From Kiritimatiellia bacterium (lineage in GTDB: Bacteria; Verrucomicrobiota; Kiritimatiellia; RFP12; UBA1067), in the NCBI GenBank assembly GCA_027858965.1, contig JAQIBS010000089.1, forward strand, positions 18,639 through 82,638: 64,000 nt of DNA. The letters are read 5' to 3'. This document shows positions 17,455-25,867 of the stretch, piece by piece; within the stretch, counting starts at the first letter, position 1, and the number at the start of each line of letters is the position of its first letter. A program made the translations under genes and the position numbers. The notes under the pieces were generated by a model, which was not told the origin of the DNA, made no database searches, and saw nothing but the letters and a program-made list of their open reading frames with translations.

Positions 17455-18867
17455 ATGAAATTACGTTATAAATCAATTTTTCTCTCTTTTGCTAGCTTAA
17501 CCGTATTTTGCGGCTGTATGAGCAGCAGAACTATCACTGAAGCAGCACCAGGTGCTATTCAGAAACCCGATGCACTTGAAAGCAATATAACAGAGAAAAC
17601 AGAGCAGGACATAATAACGCCTGCCAGTGGCTTTACCTGGAATGAGCTAGCCCGGATCGCCGCCCTGCGAAACAGCGAATCTCAACTTCTGGCCCTATCT
17701 ATTAAACGTGATTTCTTACAAAACAAGGCTGAACGCTCCTGGAGAAATCCTCAACTCAGATTAAAAGCCAGCGATGGCAAAACAGATGAGTATTCCACCA
17801 ATGGCAGCTCACAACATGAAAACAGTGATGCCAACACAGTCGGACTCCGTTTTTATATCAGCAACCCCTTTGTTAATCACTGGATAAAAAAACAATCAAC
17901 AAAATCTGCAGCCCTTTTAACAACAAGCGCCGATGAACTCGCCTATGCAACATACTGCGAAACAAAAACACAGTGCCTTGAAAGTGCAATCATCAGTGAT
18001 CAGATCTCACAAATTCGCAGAAGCCTCAAACTACAGCAGCGCATATGCAGCGAATATAAAACTTTAATAAAAGACGGATATATCGCTCCCCTGAAAATCA
18101 TTAAAGCTGAGATCAAACTGGCGGAGATTGAACTCAAGCTATCGCAAAAAGAGCACGAACACAGCAACCGGCTTTATCAATTGGCCTTGCTAACCGGATT
18201 AACTCTGGAGCAGCTTCAGCTGCAGCCTCTTGACTCTCAAACACTCTCAAGCCCTGATTCTCTAAACATTGACGACTTAACCGCTTTTGCCATATTGTGC
18301 CGCCCTGACTTGAAAAGAGTTAGGAGCGAGATCGATTTTGCCTTAACAGATATCAAGATTGCGGAAGCTAAGATGATCCCATGGTTTGAATATGCGGAGG
18401 GTGCTTACAGGGACACAAGCTCAGATAGCGTTAAATATAATAATCCAGGGCAAACCTACTCGGATGAAGACGGTGACGAATGGTATGTCCGCACCGGCAT
18501 CAACATTCCCATTTTCAGCTGGATGGGCGATGAGGTCAATCTGGCTAAGGCCTCCCTGAATGAGGCTCAACTTCAGGAGGTCATCCTGTTAAACTCCATC
18601 AGAGAAGAGATTCAGGTCGGGGTAAAAAACTACAATGATGCCTATCAGAGCAAATCTCATTTTGAGGAACGGGTTAACGAACAGCTGAAGTCATTTGAGA
18701 AACAGATTCGTGATGTTAACAGCACTAAAACAATTATTGCACCCGAGATCCTTAATCTGGAGGAACAGCTCTGCTCTTATAAACAAAGCGTTCGGGAAAA
18801 TTTATATACGTGTTTAAAAATGAAACTCTACCTTGAATCCGTGGTTGGCGGCACAGAACTGAAATAA
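17455..18867 (+). CDS. TolC-family outer-membrane efflux lipoprotein
   Basis: This 470-aa protein starts with a signal peptide and a probable lipobox (LTVFCGC, Cys about 21). Two outer-membrane efflux protein repeats follow. Features include the long helices KTQCLESAIISDQISQIRRS and EIKLAEIELKLSQKEHEH, the typical phrase LCRPDLKRVRSEIDFALTDIKIAEA, and INIPIFSWMGDEVNLAKASL near the second repeat. It should form the trimeric outer-membrane duct for the adjacent HlyD adaptor. There is no Shine-Dalgarno sequence before the ATG, only an A/T-rich leader. The 208-bp gap to the HlyD gene contains family A copy 2, so it may have its own promoter. Confidence 0.9.
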   Translation: MKLRYKSIFLSFASLTVFCGCMSSRTITEAAPGAIQKPDALESNITEKTEQDIITPASGFTWNELARIAALRNSESQLLALSIKRDFLQNKAERSWRNPQLRLKASDGKTDEYSTNGSSQHENSDANTVGLRFYISNPFVNHWIKKQSTKSAALLTTSADELAYATYCETKTQCLESAIISDQISQIRRSLKLQQRICSEYKTLIKDGYIAPLKIIKAEIKLAEIELKLSQKEHEHSNRLYQLALLTGLTLEQLQLQPLDSQTLSSPDSLNIDDLTAFAILCRPDLKRVRSEIDFALTDIKIAEAKMIPWFEYAEGAYRDTSSDSVKYNNPGQTYSDEDGDEWYVRTGINIPIFSWMGDEVNLAKASLNEAQLQEVILLNSIREEIQVGVKNYNDAYQSKSHFEERVNEQLKSFEKQIRDVNSTKTIIAPEILNLEEQLCSYKQSVRENLYTCLKMKLYLESVVGGTELK

Positions 18868-18884
18868 TTAATACTTCTAAAAAA

Positions 18885-18926
18885 ATGCGTCGCAAACATG
18901 ATGTGATTTAAGAACAGAGATACTAA
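18885..18926 (+). repeat. Family E leader element with 8-codon mini-ORF (copy E1)
   Basis: This 42-nt element matches 43399-43440 at about 38 of 42 positions. Both copies contain the reading frame MRRKHDVI followed by TAA (here 18885-18911). Both lie about 65-115 nt before the start codon of a larger gene (CotH here, DUF2851 at 43.5 kb). It may encode a leader peptide or be a structured DNA repeat. Confidence 0.7.
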
Positions 18927-18948
18927 CAGTCTAAACACCTAAAAACCT

Positions 18949-18975
18949 GCATCCTATGGGATGCTAGAGATCCCA
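18949..18975 (+). promoter_or_regulatory. Competing hairpins at the cotH start
   Basis: GCATCC (18949-18954) can pair with GGATGC (18959-18964). Alternatively TGGGAT (18957-18962) pairs with ATCCCA (18970-18975), and the two share GGAT. The second hairpin ends 2 nt before the cotH ATG and would enclose the only purine-rich stretch (TAGAG). This suits a translational switch, but it is unproven. Confidence 0.4.
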
Positions 18976-18977
18976 AT

Positions 18978-21900
18978 ATGAAAAAAACATTCTCTCTCTT
19001 ATTAGCATTTCTCTGTATAAATTTCACAACAGCGGCCATAGCTGCACTTGTCATTAATGAGGTATGCTACGACAACTCCAAGACTGCCGATGAAACCGGC
19101 GATACCACCTCGGACTGGATTGAACTCTACAACAGCGGTCCCATAGATGTGAATATACTTAACTACGGGGTTGGTGATCAAAACGGGTATATCGAGGCAA
19201 AAGGTGTGCGACTGCCAGATTACTCCATCCCCGCTGGCGGCTACCTGCTGATCTTTGCCAACAGCGATCTGGCGGAATACACGGCATGGACAAATGCGGA
19301 AGATCTTGTGGTAATCCCCGAAAACTCATCATGGAAGGCATATCATAACAGCTCCGTTCCAGCTGGCAGCTGGAGTAGCGGCTCCTATATCGACAGCACA
19401 TGGCAGGAGGGTATCAGCCCGATGGGGCACAATACCACAGCAGGAAGTATGGACTGCGCCACTATCCTGGGTGATCCTGATATACCTTCTACTCTTTATC
19501 AAACAGCCTATTTTCGTAAAAAGTTTGATGTTATCAAGCCATCAGCAGTTACAGGGATGGTAATGAATGCCCGTATCAAAGACGGCATGGTTGTCTATTT
19601 AAATGACACTGAGATCTACCGCTACAACATGCCCGCCGGGCTGATTTCATATTCTACTCAGGCAAACAGCTCCATTCCTTCTACATTATGGATATCCACC
19701 CTGCTGGATGCATCACACCTGATTCAAGGCGAAAATACGCTGGCCATTGAGGTGCATAAAGCCTTTTCAACCGGAACGGCTCTGATAATGGACATGAGCC
19801 TGACGGCTCTTGTAGATGAGCAGAAGCCGATTGTTCACGGTCAGTTCGGGCTCAAAAAAGAGGGAGAGAAAGCCCACCTTTTCAACAGCAATCTCATACG
19901 CATTGATGGGTGTGAAGCTCCGACCTATGAAATAGGTGAAAACAACTCATGGGGAACAACCTCTGACGGGGCAATCACCTCATTTACAGTATATAACAAA
20001 ACAACTCCCGCATATTCCAATACAACCTGGAATAAAAAATATAAAGAAACATTAAGCACACAAATCCCCGTTTTCACAGCCCCTCCCGGAATTTATGCAA
20101 CGGCACAGTCAGTAAGACTCAGCACCCCCTCCGCTCGCTACAAAATCTATTATACACTCGACGGAACCGACCCATGGAAATCTACGACTTTTGTCTGGAG
20201 CGGGAATTCGATATCCATCGCAGCCCCGGCTAACACTGTGTCCGGGCTGGCCTGGAAACGAACGAATCCAGTTGAGGTGAGTGCGAACGTACCTGATGCA
20301 ATCTGGCTTCAGCCCAACGGCAGTATCGACAAGGCAGTGGTGCTCCGGGCGATCGCCGTTAACATAGCAAACACAGAGTGCTCACCGGAGATGAGCGGCA
20401 CCTACTTTATCGGTGCGGAGTACAGCTCCCGCTCACTACCCATTTTCTCTCTGATAACTGATGAAGACAACCTCTTTGGTTTTGTAAAAGGACTCTGTAT
20501 TCCCGGAAAAAACTATGCTGACTCCCTCGAGGGTTATGGCGATAACAAATGGGGCAAGCCCTATGCCAACTACCACCAGGACAGCGTTGATGAAAGCTGG
20601 GAGCGTCCCATTCATATGGAGCTTTTTGAAACCAATCAGGCGACCTCCGCAATCAGCATGGACATGGGTGTTGCCATGCACGGAGGCGGATCTCGTACAA
20701 TCCCACAGAAAACTCTCTACATGATTGCCCGCAACGGAGAGTATGGAACTGATTACATCGATTACCAGCTCTTTCCCGATCTACCGGCAACTTTATACAA
20801 ACGCTTTCTTCTGCGCAACAGCGGAAACGACTGGTACGGCGCAACATCATCTGGTTCTGCAACGATGCTTAAGGATGCTGTTTTTCATGAGATATGCAAA
20901 TCTCTTGATATCTCAGTAATGGCCTACCGCCCTTCGCTTGTTTATATCAACGGGGAATACTGGGGCATCCACAATCTGCGCGAGAGCTATGACAAGCACT
21001 ACGTATATTCCCGTTATAATATTGATCCTGACAATGCCGACATGCTTACCCAGGTAGAAGATGGCAACAATGTTGCTATCGTCCGCATTGATGGAGACAA
21101 GAGCTCTGATGAAGATTACGAAGCACTGTTGGAGTGGATTGACAACAATCCGCTCAGCAATCCTGACAACATCAACTATCAGAGCGTGACCTCTCAGGTG
21201 GATATCAGTAACTACGCAGACTACATCATTGCCGAAACTTTCTTTGCTAATACCGATTGGCCACAGAACAACTGTGATTTCTGGAGAGCCCATACCAATC
21301 AAACCGCCACTGCCGGTGAATACGGGGATCAGCGCTGGCGCTGGATGCTCTATGATATGGATGTAGCCGGAGAAGAGGGCTCTGACTTTGACATGTTTGA
21401 TTATCTGAGTGATAAAAGCATGACCAACATTGACGAAGCTGGATTCCTGATTAATGAACTCTGGAAAAACATGACCTTCCGCAACCTCTTTATATCACGC
21501 TATGCCGATACGCTTAACACCTGCTTCAGGCCAGCGCATACCACCGCAACAATCGCAGATGCCGCCCAGGAGATTGCATCAGAGATAAGCACTCATTTCG
21601 TCCGATGGGGACGTACCACCACCTCGACACAATGGCAGAATGCCTTTTACAGCTCTTTGATATCATATAGCGCGGAACGCTACACCGCCTCATGGTTGCA
21701 CCTAAACTCCAATTTCAACCTCGGTGGCACTGGACTGCTAACCCTCAAAAACCAGAACAGCAGCGGCACTGGCGGACACCTTGCGGTTAATGGCATTGAC
21801 CTCACAATACAAACCCCTGGCGTGAGTAATCCAGCCGATTGGACCGGCAAATATTTTCAAATCCTGCCGGTCAATGTAGAAGCAGTGCCGGAGAGTGGCT

Positions 21901-22466
21901 ATCTCTTTGACGGATGGGTTGGGACAACAATAACCAACGTCAACCGCACCGTTTATGTAACCTCAACGCCAAGAACAATGGTGGCACGTTTCCGACTGGC
22001 AGGAGATCCTCCCTACAGCACAAAGGGATATGAAGCATGGCAGATTGCCAACTATACAGAGCAGAATATTGTTTCCGATACAAATACAGCCCCCGATTCT
22101 CCATCAGGACAGGCAGACATGAGCAACTTTGAGTTGTATGCATTTGGGATGCATATATCAGACGGATTGAGCGATGCACAGCGTATTGCCAGAGCCTCGC
22201 TCTCAATTAACTCTGAAAACAGCGCTCTCTGGGTTGGATACAACAGATTGAATGACGCATATCAAGATATCAGCTACACGCTCAAAACAACTGACTCACT
22301 GACACTACCGCTAGTCTGGTATACAGCCATAGCGGGTAACGACATTCTAGATGAAACTCTAACCAATACAGTTGACAGCACGACAAGGTATTATCAGCAT
22401 CGTCTCAACAATGAAGCACAGGGCAAAGACACCCGATTCTTTAAACTTGAGATTGAACCGCAGTAA
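18978..22466 (+). CDS. Secreted CotH-kinase-family protein with lamin-tail domain
   Basis: This is a 1162-aa exported protein. The signal peptide (1-23, INFTTAAIAA) leads into a lamin-tail domain (about 23-100, LVINEVCYDNSK, SDWIELYNSG). A chitobiase/hexosaminidase C-terminal-like module follows (about 370-480, YKIYYTLDGTDPW). The CotH domain has HGGGSRTIPQKTLYM (about 567), VYINGEYWGIHNLRES (about 655) and WMLYDMDVAG (about 790). CotH proteins are secreted or surface protein kinases with an atypical fold. A repeat-like beta domain with GYLFDGWVG follows, and the C-terminus resembles the terminal domain of many Verrucomicrobia/Kiritimatiellota surface proteins (ADMSNFELYAFG, ending RFFKLEIEPQ). 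It closes the VTC-DUF4956-HlyD-TolC cluster, 110 bp after the TolC gene. Confidence 0.9.
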   Translation: MKKTFSLLLAFLCINFTTAAIAALVINEVCYDNSKTADETGDTTSDWIELYNSGPIDVNILNYGVGDQNGYIEAKGVRLPDYSIPAGGYLLIFANSDLAEYTAWTNAEDLVVIPENSSWKAYHNSSVPAGSWSSGSYIDSTWQEGISPMGHNTTAGSMDCATILGDPDIPSTLYQTAYFRKKFDVIKPSAVTGMVMNARIKDGMVVYLNDTEIYRYNMPAGLISYSTQANSSIPSTLWISTLLDASHLIQGENTLAIEVHKAFSTGTALIMDMSLTALVDEQKPIVHGQFGLKKEGEKAHLFNSNLIRIDGCEAPTYEIGENNSWGTTSDGAITSFTVYNKTTPAYSNTTWNKKYKETLSTQIPVFTAPPGIYATAQSVRLSTPSARYKIYYTLDGTDPWKSTTFVWSGNSISIAAPANTVSGLAWKRTNPVEVSANVPDAIWLQPNGSIDKAVVLRAIAVNIANTECSPEMSGTYFIGAEYSSRSLPIFSLITDEDNLFGFVKGLCIPGKNYADSLEGYGDNKWGKPYANYHQDSVDESWERPIHMELFETNQATSAISMDMGVAMHGGGSRTIPQKTLYMIARNGEYGTDYIDYQLFPDLPATLYKRFLLRNSGNDWYGATSSGSATMLKDAVFHEICKSLDISVMAYRPSLVYINGEYWGIHNLRESYDKHYVYSRYNIDPDNADMLTQVEDGNNVAIVRIDGDKSSDEDYEALLEWIDNNPLSNPDNINYQSVTSQVDISNYADYIIAETFFANTDWPQNNCDFWRAHTNQTATAGEYGDQRWRWMLYDMDVAGEEGSDFDMFDYLSDKSMTNIDEAGFLINELWKNMTFRNLFISRYADTLNTCFRPAHTTATIADAAQEIASEISTHFVRWGRTTTSTQWQNAFYSSLISYSAERYTASWLHLNSNFNLGGTGLLTLKNQNSSGTGGHLAVNGIDLTIQTPGVSNPADWTGKYFQILPVNVEAVPESGYLFDGWVGTTITNVNRTVYVTSTPRTMVARFRLAGDPPYSTKGYEAWQIANYTEQNIVSDTNTAPDSPSGQADMSNFELYAFGMHISDGLSDAQRIARASLSINSENSALWVGYNRLNDAYQDISYTLKTTDSLTLPLVWYTAIAGNDILDETLTNTVDSTTRYYQHRLNNEAQGKDTRFFKLEIEPQ

Positions 22467-22544
22467 AAAGCTATTTCATATTGTTCATGGATTAATAAAT
22501 CCTAAACCAGCGGTTCTTCCAAGTTTTTAATGGGTGAATCATCG

Positions 22545-22632
22545 CTACTCGGTATCGGAATCGGGATCGCTATCGAATGCAGCAACCATCGGATTAAATT
22601 CGATACCGATGCCGATACCGATTGCGATACCG
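22545..22632. repeat. GATACCG-type short repeats
   Basis: The words GGTATCGG, GGGATCGC, GATACCGATGCC and GATACCGATTGC give a degenerate tandem and partly inverted array between the convergent cotH and flippase genes. No coding sense is seen. Confidence 0.6.
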
Positions 22633-22636
22633 ATTC

Positions 22637-22685
22637 AAAAGGCGGTAGCGCCGCACCCCTGGAGGGACCGTGGCTCACGGTCCAT
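22637..22685. repeat. Family B REP-like double hairpin (copy B3)
   Basis: This has the same two-stem layout as 3069-3118. The first stem has changed to GGCGGTAGCGCC, and the second stem is again GGACCGTG-GCT-CACGGTCC. Confidence 0.8.
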
Positions 22686-22753
22686 AATCCACAGGAACTG
22701 CATTTCCAATGGTGATTGCGATGCCGATCGAGAGTTGCAAAACGTCACTTAGC

Positions 22754-22773
22754 GGGCGCTGAGGCCAGCGCCC
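22754..22773. terminator. GC-rich hairpin between convergent genes
   Basis: The perfect 8-bp stem GGGCGCTG-AGGC-CAGCGCCC lies 61 bp from the flippase stop codon, between two convergent genes. No T-tract follows on either strand, so it may be a REP-type stem and not an intrinsic terminator. Confidence 0.4.
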
Positions 22774-22833
22774 CTCCAGCAAGACCGATAAAATTCTGCT
22801 TAATCGGATAAAAACAATCGAAACAACCAACAA

Positions 22834-23757
22834 CTAAAGGCATTTGGAATTTTCATTGCGCATAATAAGAAACGGGACAAAGCCAAGACAGTTTACGCAG
22901 ACAAAAAGAAGATGACTGACCAGGCTGAGAGCCACAAGATCCTCCTGTGCCATAGCCAGGGGAGCGGCAACCCATATAGCCGCATACTCACGAACCCCAA
23001 TGCCACCCAAAGAGACCGGCAATGCGGAAATAACACCGAAGAGCGGCACAATATACCAAACGCAATTAGTATCCAGATCAAGCCCCATGGCCCGAATCAG
23101 GAATACATGGCAACCAATCTTAAATCCTTGAGAAAACAAAGCCGCCAGAAAAGCCGCCGCGCAATTGCGCCCATCCCGAAAAAACCTTATAAGCGAGAAA
23201 ACAAAAAGGAGCACACGGTTATTCCCCGCTTCATATTTCCGGAGGGACAAAACACGAAGCAACAGCACAAATAGAATAAAAGCAACAAAAGCCAGCGATG
23301 CGGTTATCATCAGCCCCTTTGCAAAACAGAATGAAATAACCCCGATTAAAACCAATAAAGCAAAGTTAATCAGACGATCCAGCAAAATGGAGACAACCGC
23401 CAGCGAAGTTCCTTTCCCATTGCCTTTAACCAGCAGATATCCCTTATAAAAATCGCCCCCGATATTTGACGGGAAAAAACTGTTAAAGAACATCCCGCAC
23501 CAATGCATAGCAGCCACCCGCAGAAAAGGCAGATCCTGCCCTTTAGATTTAAGAACCGAGCGCCATGAGGCCACGCCGAAAAAACCGCCTGCCACGAGAG
23601 TTATAATAGCAAAAAAGAATTCAAGATAGTCACCCCCCTTAAGACACTCTTTCAAAAGGGAGAGATCTATCCGGGATAACACAAACCAGATAAAGAAAAG
23701 AGAGACCGCCAGTTTAAAAACCAGCAGCATTCGTCTGCGATATGTTCCCTTACTCAT
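22834..23757 (-). CDS. Flippase-like integral membrane protein (LPG synthase TM / UPF0104 family)
   Basis: This 307-aa protein has about eight membrane helices. Family marks are FFGVASWRSVLKSKGQ, FFNSFFPSNIGGDFYKGYLL, VVSILLDRLINFALLV and SALPVSLGGIGVREYA. Members include the membrane part of lysylphosphatidylglycerol synthase and lipid or glycan flippase-like proteins. The start MSKGTYRRRM at 23757 is used. An upstream in-frame ATG overlaps, in another frame, the remnant ending at 23762. The neighbouring Agl23-like and DUF2723 genes on the same strand suggest a role in building or flipping a lipid-linked surface glycan. Confidence 0.85.
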   Translation of the reverse strand: MSKGTYRRRMLLVFKLAVSLFFIWFVLSRIDLSLLKECLKGGDYLEFFFAIITLVAGGFFGVASWRSVLKSKGQDLPFLRVAAMHWCGMFFNSFFPSNIGGDFYKGYLLVKGNGKGTSLAVVSILLDRLINFALLVLIGVISFCFAKGLMITASLAFVAFILFVLLLRVLSLRKYEAGNNRVLLFVFSLIRFFRDGRNCAAAFLAALFSQGFKIGCHVFLIRAMGLDLDTNCVWYIVPLFGVISALPVSLGGIGVREYAAIWVAAPLAMAQEDLVALSLVSHLLFVCVNCLGFVPFLIMRNENSKCL

Positions 23758-23761
23758 ATGA

Positions 23762-23890
23762 TCATAACCCGACACTGACTTTATAAAAACGTCTGAAAAC
23801 CGAATTGCTGTCATTAGGGTGAGTACCGGCAATATACTCATCCAGATTGGAAAAGCCATCCTCATCCAAATCCAGCGCACTGTCATTCAC
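23762..23890 (-). pseudogene. C-terminal fragment of a TSP3/dockerin-like surface protein
   Basis: One frame on the minus strand reads VNDSALDLDEDGFSNLDEYI, then AGTHPNDSNSVF, and stops with TGA at 23764-23762. The DxDxDGxxNxxEYxxGTxP pattern is the calcium-binding C-terminal module of many PVC surface proteins. Only about 42 codons remain and an in-frame stop lies just upstream, so the gene's 5' part is lost. The stop is 4 nt before the flippase ATG, so reading of this fragment may feed translation of the flippase gene. Confidence 0.75.
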
Positions 23891-24010
23891 AAAGGAATTA
23901 AGCCCGATCTGAGATTGCGCTCAGGTCAAGTGGCTCCATAGCTGTAGGCCGGCTGCCTCACCCGGCGAAACCTACAACCAACAAGTTTGTCTTGTCCTTC
24001 AGTTAAAGGT

Positions 24011-25612
24011 CTAGCGCTCCGCGGGAACAAACAGATTCAACAATGTTCCCGGACGGATGCCATAGAAGTTACACTGCATGCCTTTACCGTAACGTTCATC
24101 GACAATATCACCCTGATCAGCAGCTGCCACAATAATAGCAGGCGTCATGTTATCAGGAATTTGATCAATATGCGTCCAGTAGCCAACATTCCTGTATTTA
24201 CGCAGATACCAGGGAAGCGGCCAGGTATCAGGTGTTGGAACCGCAATCGCAATAAAGGTCTCATAACCATCAAGTTTTGCGGCAGCCTTTTCAATACTGG
24301 CCACCAGTTCCATGGCATCGCGCCCTGTGTGAGCATAGACATAAGGATTACGCGGATCAGCAGCCAGCTTATAACACGCCCTGATATTTTGACGAGTATG
24401 AGCAACGGCAAGCCCTGCCGTTAAAGCCATGAGAACAGCATAAGCTCCAGCCTTATATGACTTAGCAGAAAAACGGTTGATCCAATCAATAACATAAGCC
24501 ACACCTGCACCAGCCATCAAAATATATCCATGCAAAAACGAGAGTGCACACCACGGTGTTTTATAGGGAATAGCGCAGTAAATTAAAGTGAGCACAATGG
24601 TATAAACTGAGATAAAAAGCACAAAGCAGTTATGATCGGCCCCCGCAAGCTTCCTTTTGATAAAAGCCGTCAGGCTGACCATCAGAGCAATCAATGCCGG
24701 AATAAGAACACCGGCCTCACTCCACAGAGGACCACGTCCATACTTAAACCAGAAGATGGTTTTAAAGTAGAAATTCCAGGGATGCTGATGTTCCGGAACT
24801 GCGGTCGCACGTTTGAAATAGGTCGAGCAAGTTGAAAACACAGCATCGTAAACCCCTTGGGGATAGGTGAAAAACGAGGAGAAAAAGAGAAAGGCAACCA
24901 CGATCGCCACTGCAATTGAAATTAACAAATCCCGTGTGCTCCAGAGTTTAACAAAACGCTTGTGTCCAAAAACCGCCACCGCACTAACAGACATCGCCGC
25001 AAATGAAAGGACCGCTGTCTCTTTAGTAGCAATACACAAACCAGCGAATGCTCCGAAAAGAGCGGCCATCACGGCAGATTTCAAGAGTGCACGAAACAGC
25101 CCTTGCGCCACAAAACCCTCAGAGCGCGTTCGCATATATCCGTACCCGCAGACAAACATTCCTGTCAGGAAACAAACCAGCATCGACTCCTGAATAAAGA
25201 AACGACTATAGTAGGTTAAGGCAGGAGAGAGAGCGGTAAAAAGAAGAGCAAAAAGCAATCCACCCCGGTTACTGAACAAACCATGGGCCTCTTTGTATCC
25301 CAATCCCAGCATCAGCAACATTGTCAGAATACTAAAACAAACGGTTACCAATCGAAAATTCCACTCATTGGTATCAGAAAACTGAGAGGCTGTCGCCCTG
25401 CAAAACGGCATAGCGGCATAATACATCACCGGACCATGATGATCTTTAGGATCGTAATGATAGACCCCTGAATCCATCAGCATCCCAGCCCTGACAGTCT
25501 GATTGGCCTCATCACCATGCAGAGGTTTCTTGTCAAGATCCACAATACGCAAAACCAACGCAGCCGCAAATATTAAAATCACTGCAACGATATATAGAAT
25601 TTTATTTTTCAA
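24011..25612 (-). CDS. TIGR03663-type protein (Agl23-like, GT-C fold)
   Basis: This 533-aa polytopic membrane protein has about 11 helices and resembles the 'flippase activity-associated protein Agl23' group (TIGR03663), related to dolichyl-phosphate-mannose-type GT-C glycosyltransferases. Near the N-terminus are LRIVDLDKKPLHGDEANQ (the DE of GT-C enzymes in the first extracytoplasmic loop) and YYSRFFIQESMLVCF. YAHTGRDAME and PDTWPLPWYLRKYRNVGYW are in the C-terminal extracytoplasmic part. It is in the same orientation as the DUF2723 gene upstream and the flippase-like gene downstream. The substrate is unknown. Confidence 0.85.
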   Translation of the reverse strand: MKNKILYIVAVILIFAAALVLRIVDLDKKPLHGDEANQTVRAGMLMDSGVYHYDPKDHHGPVMYYAAMPFCRATASQFSDTNEWNFRLVTVCFSILTMLLMLGLGYKEAHGLFSNRGGLLFALLFTALSPALTYYSRFFIQESMLVCFLTGMFVCGYGYMRTRSEGFVAQGLFRALLKSAVMAALFGAFAGLCIATKETAVLSFAAMSVSAVAVFGHKRFVKLWSTRDLLISIAVAIVVAFLFFSSFFTYPQGVYDAVFSTCSTYFKRATAVPEHQHPWNFYFKTIFWFKYGRGPLWSEAGVLIPALIALMVSLTAFIKRKLAGADHNCFVLFISVYTIVLTLIYCAIPYKTPWCALSFLHGYILMAGAGVAYVIDWINRFSAKSYKAGAYAVLMALTAGLAVAHTRQNIRACYKLAADPRNPYVYAHTGRDAMELVASIEKAAAKLDGYETFIAIAVPTPDTWPLPWYLRKYRNVGYWTHIDQIPDNMTPAIIVAAADQGDIVDERYGKGMQCNFYGIRPGTLLNLFVPAER

Positions 25613-25681
25613 TTAAGTCCCCCTGTTTTCAGGTGTCTGTTGGTGGTACGCGAAATAAGGAATCAAATGATGAAACTAGTT

Positions 25682-25775
25682 CGTTTAAGAGTAACCAAGT
25701 AAGAGTGGCGTTTAAGTGTCTATCCACTTAACCGGCTACACTTAACCTATACCCTTAAACGGATACTCTTAAACG
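25682..25775 (-). repeat. Long imperfect hairpin in the DUF2723-Agl23 spacer
   Basis: CGTTTAAGAGTAACC (25682-25696) pairs with GGATACTCTTAAACG (25761-25775) at 14 of 15 positions. Inside it GTTTAAGTGT and ACACTTAA repeat the theme. The spacer (25613-25867) contains no gene. Confidence 0.6.
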
Positions 25776-25867
25776 ACCAGCTTAAACGTTACGAGACCGT
25801 ACATGCGTACTACATACGCCCTTTCAGGGCTGAAACCGCAATGTCGCTATAACCCACTTTGAAACAA

